Source: Prevotellaceae bacterium
GTDB taxonomy: Bacteria > Bacteroidota > Bacteroidia > Bacteroidales > Bacteroidaceae
Assembly (NCBI GenBank): GCA_015257125.1
Contig: JABZKU010000007.1
Coordinates: 1 to 64,000, forward strand
Reading direction: 5' to 3'
DNA: 64,000 nucleotides
Made by a program: the position numbers and the translations under genes. The number at the start of each line of letters is the position of its first letter. Within the stretch, counting starts at the first letter, position 1. The notes beneath the pieces were generated by a model. The model did not search any database. It saw only the letters and a list, made by a program, of their open reading frames with translations, and had not been told where the DNA came from. Below, piece after piece: positions 54,654 to 60,272 of this stretch.

Positions 54654-54822
54654 TGCAAAATTAGGCTCTTCTTTTGAAGAACTCTGCTTTTGGTGTTTCA
54701 AACCCCGGCTTTTGTCTAGGTCTGCTGTTATTTTTCATTATCTGACTTTTGGCCAGAAATCATTATCTTTGCATCATACAATTCATTCTCTTCTATCATT
54801 ATCCCCAAGAACCCCTTGCTAT

Positions 54823-55653
54823 ATGATAAATCGCATTCTTGTTCTCTTTTCAATAACCATTGCATCTGTTATCAGCTCGACAGCACAAATTCCCATAACA
54901 TCCAAGAATAACTGGCTGTATGTAGATGCCATGCTATCGTCTAAAGAGAAAAACGTCCAAACCTCGGCAATTATTGACACTGGGTGTACCTATTGTTTGA
55001 TAGACTCCACCTTTGCCGCAGATTTACAACTCTCTACTATCGATACTACGTTTATAAGCTACAGCACGCAAAAGGCTCCGATGTCGGTATCTCGAGTAAA
55101 CTTACCCCAACTTGCTATTGGAGAGAAAGTGTATAACAATGTTTTGTGCATCATCGTGGACTTGCAAGGAAAGGCTAAGGAATATGCCCCCTCCTTTATC
55201 ATTGGTGCAGATATCATGAGCAGAGACTTGTGGAACATAGACCTTAAAAACAGTGTTCTATCGTTCCTCACAGAATTACCACAGCAAAAGCAGAAGATAA
55301 AATGGGCAAGCCGGAAAGCCATATTTCCTAATGACATCATACTTAAAGCAGAAGTTAATGGCAAAAAGGGATACTTCTTATTTGATACTGGCAGCAGAAG
55401 AAATAAGCTTCCTCAGTCTTTAGGTATAGCCGCAACTAAAACTCAACAAGAGCAAACGGCTAATATTGCAGAATCCTTGAGCATAAAAGAGCTACAAGTT
55501 GTTGAGCAGGCACAACTAAAAGTTGGCTTTATTGATAAGGTAATAGACATGTTTATTACTCCCGAGAAACAAGGTTATCTCAATGCACAATTCCTATGGG
55601 GCAAGTCTATTGTTCTAGACTACAAGAACAAATGTATATTCATTTTAGATTAA
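54823..55653 (+). CDS. Exported two-DTG aspartyl-protease-like protein 1
   Basis: A 276-residue protein with a signal peptide (ILVLFSITIASVISSTA, then Q). The first retropepsin-like half has IIDTGCTYCLIDS with Asp52, then the Gly-containing strand FIIGADIMSRDLW. The second half has FLFDTGSRRNKLP with Asp188 and ends LNAQFLWGKSIVLDYKN. Two DTG motifs in one chain suggest a bilobal, single-chain aspartic protease or a catalytic relic. The start at 54823 fits the signal peptide; TATCTTTG at 54764-54771 is a likely -7 element. It is followed by a hairpin and the convergent GG-leader peptide gene. First of three tandem paralogues. Confidence 0.8.
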   Translation: MINRILVLFSITIASVISSTAQIPITSKNNWLYVDAMLSSKEKNVQTSAIIDTGCTYCLIDSTFAADLQLSTIDTTFISYSTQKAPMSVSRVNLPQLAIGEKVYNNVLCIIVDLQGKAKEYAPSFIIGADIMSRDLWNIDLKNSVLSFLTELPQQKQKIKWASRKAIFPNDIILKAEVNGKKGYFLFDTGSRRNKLPQSLGIAATKTQQEQTANIAESLSIKELQVVEQAQLKVGFIDKVIDMFITPEKQGYLNAQFLWGKSIVLDYKNKCIFILD

Positions 55654-55671
55654 AGGCGAATAAAAAGATAT

Positions 55672-55719
55672 GACACAAAGGCGAGATACAGTTTAACTGC
55701 ATCTCGCCTTTGTGTGTCT
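55672..55719. terminator. Bidirectional hairpin between protease 1 and peptide 1
   Basis: An inverted repeat of more than 20 bases per arm with one mismatch, around acaaaggcgagat. It lies between convergent genes and can end both transcripts. Confidence 0.75.
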
Positions 55720-55732
55720 TGAGAAAGAATTC

Positions 55733-55903
55733 TCAGATTGTAAAAGTGCCTCTAACCCCTCCGTTAGGACCGATTTGAGGATCATTCTCTACGTAGAGAG
55801 TAAAATGATTTTTGAGCCAATTCCAGATAGAAGTAAAGATATTACCTCCATAAATGTCATGGAGTTCTTGCTCCGTAAGCAAGCGCATATGATTGTTTGT
55901 CAT
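55733..55903 (-). CDS. Double-glycine leader peptide (bacteriocin-like precursor) 1
   Basis: A 56-residue peptide on the strand opposite the protease genes. The first 20 residues form a GG-type leader: RLLTEQELHDIYGG has the usual acidic Leu-rich pattern before Gly19-Gly20. The predicted 36-residue core begins NIFTSIWNWLKNHFTLYV and ends GGVRGTFTI. Comparison with the two related copies (56933-57088, 58201-58302) shows silent changes at third codon positions of this strand in the SIWNWLK segment, so this strand is the coding one. GG leaders are normally removed by C39-peptidase ABC exporters during export; none is seen in the window. The role (bacteriocin, signal or other secreted peptide) is inferred. 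Confidence 0.75.
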   Translation of the reverse strand: MTNNHMRLLTEQELHDIYGGNIFTSIWNWLKNHFTLYVENDPQIGPNGGVRGTFTI

Positions 55904-55980
55904 ACTATTGAGGAATTATGAATTGTGTACCTTATGGCAAATGCAAAATGTGCATTCCAATGAGAAATACTCTACTTTTT

Positions 55981-56009
55981 TTGTACCTCAAAAGAAATAC
56001 CTACATTTG
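55981..56009 (+). promoter_or_regulatory. Promoter of aspartyl-protease gene 2
   Basis: TTG at 55981-55983, 18 bases, then TACATTTG at 56002-56009. The spacer is slightly short. It argues for the start at 56050, not the longer upstream frame. Confidence 0.65.
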
Positions 56010-56049
56010 CAAAGGCTTCATTTTATGCTCTCAACTTAAATATTATCTT

Positions 56050-56886
56050 ATGCTTCCTCGCCACTTATCCTTCCTTTTGCTACTTCTCGCATCAGCACTC
56101 TATTCTGTTGCACAAGTCCCAATAACCATCAAGAATAATTGGATGTATGTAGAAGCATCTTTTTCATATGGCGATAAGCGTTTTCCAATTTCTGCAATGA
56201 TAGATACAGGATGCACCTATTGTGTTATAGATTCAACTTTTGCCGTAGATTCTTGTGGAATTACGCCCCAAAATCCTGATTATAATGGATATAACACATC
56301 GAGAGATAGAACTCGTATTTTCTACACCACAATTCCTATTTTATGTGTGGGAAGAAAAGAATTCACAGACGTCAAGTGCGCCATAATAGATTTGTCTGGT
56401 AAGTTCCAAACAAATCATCGCTTTATCATTGGAGCAGATATCTTGAGCAAAGAGCTATGGAAATTTAATCTCAAGAGTTGCATCTTAGAATGTTTAGATA
56501 AAAACTCTTCACTCTCCTATAAGGGCATTATTACTTGGGACAAGCGTAGTGCCTTATTCTATAATGGTATTGTGTTAAAAGCCAAAGTAAATGGCAAGAA
56601 GGCATTTTTCCTCTTTGATACAGGTTCTCGTTATAATCAATTACCCAAGGAGGTGGGTATTCTACCAACTGATACAATTGTAAAAGAATTTGCTAACATT
56701 GCAACAACTATAGTATGGAAAAATAGAGAAAGAGTCCAAGCGGCACAGTTTTCACTTTCTTCTATAAACTTGCCAATAGACTTTCTACTGACAAATGAAT
56801 CTATAGGCTATCTTAATGTAGAGTTTCTACTTGATAGAACCTTTATTATAGACTATACTAAGAAAAGGATTTTGCTCGTAGAGTAA
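56050..56886 (+). CDS. Exported two-DTG aspartyl-protease-like protein 2
   Basis: A 278-residue paralogue of protein 1. The signal peptide is LSFLLLLLASALYSVA, then Q. The mature start VPITIKNNWMYVEASFSY is shared by the family. Asp52 lies in MIDTGCTYCVIDS, the strand FIIGADILSKELW follows, and Asp190 lies in FLFDTGSRYNQLP. The end is LNVEFLLDRTFIIDYTKK. Both catalytic-type DTG motifs are intact. It is followed by a perfect hairpin and by a decayed peptide gene on the other strand. Confidence 0.8.
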   Translation: MLPRHLSFLLLLLASALYSVAQVPITIKNNWMYVEASFSYGDKRFPISAMIDTGCTYCVIDSTFAVDSCGITPQNPDYNGYNTSRDRTRIFYTTIPILCVGRKEFTDVKCAIIDLSGKFQTNHRFIIGADILSKELWKFNLKSCILECLDKNSSLSYKGIITWDKRSALFYNGIVLKAKVNGKKAFFLFDTGSRYNQLPKEVGILPTDTIVKEFANIATTIVWKNRERVQAAQFSLSSINLPIDFLLTNESIGYLNVEFLLDRTFIIDYTKKRILLVE

Positions 56887-56892
56887 GATTGT

Positions 56893-56930
56893 GCACCAAG
56901 AGAGCCTGCATATGCAGGCTCTCTTGGTGC
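56893..56930. terminator. Bidirectional hairpin between protease 2 and peptide relic 2
   Basis: A perfect palindrome of 19 bases per arm (gcaccaagagagcctgcat and its complement) with no mismatch. Its sequence is unrelated to the hairpins of modules 1 and 3, although its position is the same. Confidence 0.75.
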
Positions 56931-56932
56931 TC

Positions 56933-57088
56933 TTAAAACGTCTGGGTAAAAGTAATCTCTCCATGAGGTTCCATTTGAGGATCTCTATCTACATGAACAG
57001 AGAAATGCTTCTTTATCCAATTCCAAATAGAGGTAAAGATATTTCCTCCATAAATACTTTAGAGTTCTTGCTCCGTAAGCAAGCGCAT
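56933..57088 (-). pseudogene. GG-leader peptide gene 2, decayed
   Basis: Same frame as peptide 1: RLLTEQEL, then an in-frame TAA where peptide 1 has His-Asp, then IYGG and the core NIFTSIWNWIKKHFSVHV with a DP further on. The upstream ATG of peptide 1 is ACG here. The 30 bases coding the first half of the leader are identical to copy 1. An intact core behind a broken leader points to recent loss, or less likely to readthrough. Confidence 0.75.
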
Positions 57089-57298
57089 ATGAGTATTAGT
57101 CGTACTGTGTGTGGGGGGGATTATAGTGTTATGTGTCAATATTGACGATTGCAAAAAATAAGCACCACATTTGAATTGGCAAAGTTGTTCATCATGTTAT
57201 TTTATTATGAAGCAGAAAACGCTCTCTATATCTTCTGTATTTGATAAGAAACCTCTATATTTGGACTGAATTCATTTCTCCTCAACAACTATTATACA

Positions 57299-58144
57299 AT
57301 GATTAGTCGTTCCATATTTTTACTTTCAACACTCATCATCTCAGTGCTAAGTGCAGCTGCGCAAGTTCCTATTACCATCAAGAATAATTGGATGTATGTT
57401 GATGCTTCTTTCTCATATGAGGGAAAAGATATTCCTATTTCTGCGCTGATAGATACGGGAGCTTCTGTATGCATCATGGATTCTATCTTTGCGGCGGATT
57501 CATGTAACATCAAAATAGAGAAGAGTAATGCCGTAATAGGCAATACAAACGGAAAGAAGGTCGTCTCTTTTAAATTCAATCTAGACAGTATTAATCTAGG
57601 AGGACATAAGTATTACGACGTATGCTGCTATATTCTTAATTTGTCTGGGATGTTTGCCCAATATGCCCCCAAGTTTATTATAGGAGGAGATGTCCTAAAA
57701 CGTGACTATTGGGAATTTGATTTAGGAAAGTTCTCAATGATACAACGTACAATAATCCCCCAAAATATCCAGTATCAGTTGCATTGGAAGAATCATGAAG
57801 ACTATTCTAGTGCATTTCTAAACGCTATCATCTTCCAAGGAAAGATTGCTGGACAAAAAACAAAAATCTTATTTGATACTGGTAGTCGAACAAATAAGAT
57901 GCCTAGGAGTTTTGGAGTAATGCCTACTAAAATAGAGACTCAAGAAGTAGCCAATATAGCCGAAGCATTAAGAAAAGAAACAAGAGGTGTATGTGAAAAT
58001 ATTCCTGTAGTCATGAAAGATTGGGACTTTACTTTAGATTTTGTCGTAAGCGAAGAAAAGATTCCTCGTTTAAATATAGACTTTCTCAAGGGAAAATCAT
58101 TTATTCTAAGCTATAAGCAAAAGAGCTTGTATGTATTATACTGA
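57299..58144 (+). CDS. Exported two-DTG aspartyl-protease-like protein 3
   Basis: A 281-residue paralogue. The signal peptide is IFLLSTLIISVLSAAA, then Q, and the mature start is VPITIKNNWMYVDASFSY. Asp52 lies in LIDTGASVCIMDS, the strand FIIGGDVLKRDYW follows, and Asp193 lies in ILFDTGSRTNKMP. The end LNIDFLKGKSFILSYKQK matches the other copies. TATATTTG at 57256-57263 is a likely -7 element. It is followed by a hairpin and a peptide-core relic. Confidence 0.8.
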   Translation: MISRSIFLLSTLIISVLSAAAQVPITIKNNWMYVDASFSYEGKDIPISALIDTGASVCIMDSIFAADSCNIKIEKSNAVIGNTNGKKVVSFKFNLDSINLGGHKYYDVCCYILNLSGMFAQYAPKFIIGGDVLKRDYWEFDLGKFSMIQRTIIPQNIQYQLHWKNHEDYSSAFLNAIIFQGKIAGQKTKILFDTGSRTNKMPRSFGVMPTKIETQEVANIAEALRKETRGVCENIPVVMKDWDFTLDFVVSEEKIPRLNIDFLKGKSFILSYKQKSLYVLY

Positions 58145-58148
58145 AATG

Positions 58149-58190
58149 AAAGAGCTGCTGTACATTTTACTAATTGTACAGCAGCTCTTT
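58149..58190. terminator. Bidirectional hairpin after protease 3
   Basis: aaagagctgctgtaca (58149-58164) pairs perfectly with tgtacagcagctcttt (58175-58190). Same position as the hairpins of modules 1 and 2. Confidence 0.75.
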
Positions 58191-58200
58191 GAGTAAATTC

Positions 58201-58302
58201 TCAGAGAATTACTCCTGCTTCAACTCTGTTGTTTGGATCATCTGTTGTTCTTTGAAATAGATGTTTCTTTAGCCAGTTCCAAATGGAGTTCAAGATATTG
58301 CC
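58201..58302 (-). pseudogene. GG-leader peptide relic 3 (core only)
   Basis: The core NILNSIWNWLKKHLFQRT, a later DDP and the stop are present in one frame. Upstream of the position of the second glycine the leader is replaced by unrelated sequence with a stop. The break at about 58303 is the junction with a PKD-domain gene fragment, so the leader was lost by rearrangement. Confidence 0.65.
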
Positions 58303-58339
58303 GGTTCACCCGACATTTGGAGTGATAGGGGGGCTAAAA

Positions 58340-58605
58340 AGAAGAAAAGCGCAGAATCTAATCGTATGGGCTGATCGCTCACCTTCTCCTCAACGGCATG
58401 CTTCACACGAAGACGCATCTTATGCTCACCGGCTTCGGCGAAAGTCACGACACCGGGCTGCTTCTCTCGTGAAGAACTACGCGAACCGCCCTCAAAAGAT
58501 CCATTCGTACTCATCCGCACCCTAGCTATCATTCTGTAGCTTAATGATGACTGGTGCGGTCTTATCCTCTGCCACCTCAATAGAGAAGGGAGAGGATATG
58601 GGAAT
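58340..58605 (-). pseudogene. PKD-domain surface-protein fragment
   Basis: One frame reads FSIEVAEDKTAPVIIKLQND, then a TAG, then GADEYEW. A shifted frame continues SFEGGSRSSSREKQPGVVTF, then AEAGEHKMRLRVKHAV. Together these give the order of a PKD domain (N.S.GA..Y.W.FEGG....P.V.F...G.....L.V). A stop and a frameshift make it a relic. PKD domains are common in large secreted proteins of Bacteroidota, including polymorphic toxins. Its upstream part is replaced by the neighbouring gene. Confidence 0.6.
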
Positions 58606-59209
58606 AGAGACGAAACAATAGCATAAGACGAAACAATAGCATAATAATAAGCAATATTGCGATTGAGCTATATCGAATACAACCGTTATTCATTTTCCTT
58701 GTTTGATATTCTGTTTGCCATGCACCATGCAGATTCTCTTCAATATATGAATCGTCTTTGAACAGATAGACCAGCGGTTCTACATCAAAAACAAAATCAG
58801 AGATCGGCTCTCGCTCTTCCCAAATAATTGGGGAAGAAGCGATGAATTCCTCATAAGGAACTTTTATTCGGCTATCATCATAACAATGTAACTTTAAATG
58901 TCTTCTCGTCTTACGTTCGCTTGGGTATAGTATGAACAATAATCCATGCCATATATTCTCAACATCATACTTGTACCCCAAGTAAATGCAATACATGTGA
59001 CCTTCATAGGCGGGATAAGAATATTTTCGACCCATTTCAAGAAACAACTTAAAGTACTCTCCGCTTTTTGAGAATAATCCCGGAATAACCTCTTCTTTCG
59101 TATAGATATACCAGAACCACACGTTATCATCATTGCAATAGGCACTCAAAGGCAAATCTCTTCCCCCAATCAAAATCCTCTTACCTGTCTTATTCTCTAT
59201 TTTCATCAT
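58577..59209 (-). CDS. Unknown protein, probable immunity protein coupled to a toxin remnant
   Basis: A 210-residue protein with a soluble N-terminal part (KRILIGGRDLPLSAYCNDDN) and one hydrophobic C-terminal segment. The C-terminus runs through a tandem 18-base duplication and into PKD-related sequence, so the original end may be altered. Its ATG overlaps the stop of the upstream toxin-tail frame as ATGA. This suggests the immunity partner of that lost toxin. The family is not recognised. Confidence 0.5.
   Translation of the reverse strand: MMKIENKTGKRILIGGRDLPLSAYCNDDNVWFWYIYTKEEVIPGLFSKSGEYFKLFLEMGRKYSYPAYEGHMYCIYLGYKYDVENIWHGLLFILYPSERKTRRHLKLHCYDDSRIKVPYEEFIASSPIIWEEREPISDFVFDVEPLVYLFKDDSYIEENLHGAWQTEYQTRKMNNGCIRYSSIAILLIIMLLFRLMLLFRLYSHILSLLY
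58609..58644. repeat. Tandem 18-base duplication
   Basis: gacgaaacaatagcataa occurs twice in a row (58609-58626, 58627-58644). It duplicates LFRLMLLFRL-type residues in the hydrophobic C-terminus of the gene there. Confidence 0.85.
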
Positions 59210-59349
59210 TTCAAAACCGTAAATTTCACTTCATCAAATACTGCGTATAAAGTTTGCTTACCATCACGTGTTATCTTCCAAATTTCAGTTCCGTCTTCGA
59301 TAGAAACTCCAAGACCTCTTGTTATTGTAAATTCTGGAAGCTCTATACC
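59206..59349 (-). pseudogene. C-terminal tail of a lost polymorphic toxin
   Basis: A 47-codon frame without a start, opened by a stop codon, reads IELPEFTITRGLGVSIEDGT and ends VFDEVKFTVLK. It looks like the C-terminal strand region of a secreted toxin domain. Its TGA overlaps the ATG of the next gene (ATGA), the usual toxin-immunity coupling. The rest of the toxin is gone; sequence above it belongs to another gene. Confidence 0.5.
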
Positions 59350-59358
59350 CTACCATTT

Positions 59359-59733
59359 CTATGATGAGGTAGGGTTGTGATAATACGCTCGTTGAAAATC
59401 TCGCCAGTCTCTCATCAGTTCATAAACCTCTTCGATAGGAATAATAGCTTCTACCTTGTCGTCTTCGTATACATTCTTTACTACTGCTTTTTCTCTATCA
59501 CACTCTATCATATACATCTCAAAGCCAAATCCTTCATAAAAATCGACTTCGCCTCTCAGTAGCATTTCTATTGAGGAAACTATTTCCTCTGCATACTCAA
59601 GGTCTATGTGATTTACTTCAGACCAGAAAAATATTCCATACTTTGAAGCATTCCCTAAATGAATGACAGAGGGAATGGTTTTCTTTAATCCATCCGGTCC
59701 GTAGCAATCTATTTTACCAAATCGATATTGCAT
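59359..59733 (-). CDS. Unknown small acidic protein, possible orphan immunity protein
   Basis: A 124-residue cytoplasmic, acidic protein (QYRFGKIDCYGPDGLKKTI, SSIEMLLRGEVDFYEGFGFE, ending in MRDWRDFQRAYYHN). I cannot name a family. Size, charge and location among toxin remnants suggest an orphan immunity gene. The start at 59733 was preferred because a longer frame (to 59838) runs through the terminator of the DUF805 gene. Confidence 0.5.
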   Translation of the reverse strand: MQYRFGKIDCYGPDGLKKTIPSVIHLGNASKYGIFFWSEVNHIDLEYAEEIVSSIEMLLRGEVDFYEGFGFEMYMIECDREKAVVKNVYEDDKVEAIIPIEEVYELMRDWRDFQRAYYHNPTSS

Positions 59734-59740
59734 AGTTGTC

Positions 59741-59778
59741 AAAACAAAAGCTCTCAGGAACATCGATTCCCGAGAGCT
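59741..59778 (-). terminator. Intrinsic terminator after the DUF805 gene
   Basis: agctctcaggaa (59749-59760) pairs with ttcccgagagct (59767-59778) with one mismatch, then TTTTGTTTT on the minus strand. Confidence 0.75.
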
Positions 59779-59834
59779 AAAATAGAGGATGTATGCGCCT
59801 TGCTTAGCGAAGCACAGGCGCAAGGAATCATCTA

Positions 59835-60191
59835 TCAATATTGCGCAGGATGATCCTTGGGGTTGGCACCATATTGGTTTTCACCGGGCTGGCTGTCTTG
59901 CACGTAGAAGTAGATCAAGATCAGCGCGCCGACAAGAGGAATCAATACCAGAAAGACGAACCAACCACTCTTACCGGTGTCTTGCAGGCGGCGTACTGAA
60001 ACGGCCAAAGCAGGAAGAAGTACGAGCAGAGAATAGAGTGAGCCGAGTTGGTCGAAGCCAATCACACGGCCTACACCACCCACTACAAGGGCGATGATGA
60101 AATTGAAGAGCACAAAGTACCAAAACTCTGCACGGCGTGCACGGCCGTTGAAATCAACGTAGTGCTTCAGGCAATAAAGAAAATACTTCAT
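59835..60191 (-). CDS. DUF805 inner-membrane protein
   Basis: A 118-residue protein with about three hydrophobic segments. The motifs YVDFNGRARRAEFWYFVLFN and LAVSVRRLQDTGKSGWF are the hallmark of DUF805 (YhaH/YhaI-like). Its function is unknown. The C-terminal tail is polar (DSQPGENQYGANPKD). It follows ppdK but is separated from it by a terminator. Confidence 0.88.
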   Translation of the reverse strand: MKYFLYCLKHYVDFNGRARRAEFWYFVLFNFIIALVVGGVGRVIGFDQLGSLYSLLVLLPALAVSVRRLQDTGKSGWFVFLVLIPLVGALILIYFYVQDSQPGENQYGANPKDHPAQY

Positions 60192-60215
60192 TGAGAAAAA
60201 ATTTATTGAGGGGTT

Positions 60216-60261
60216 AAAAACAGCAGAGTTCCGCCGTCGGGCAAGCCCGACAGCAGAACTC
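60216..60261 (-). terminator. Intrinsic terminator after ppdK
   Basis: A 17-base stem with two G-U pairs (60226-60242 with 60245-60261), followed on the minus strand by a run of five T (60220-60216). Confidence 0.8.
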
Positions 60262-60272
60262 AGATAGATTGC

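Noticed and set aside
55712..55921. Plus-strand open frame across the GG-leader peptide gene, partly open also in copy 2
   Set aside because: Differences between copies fall at third codon positions of the minus strand, and copy 3 has a stop in the plus frame.
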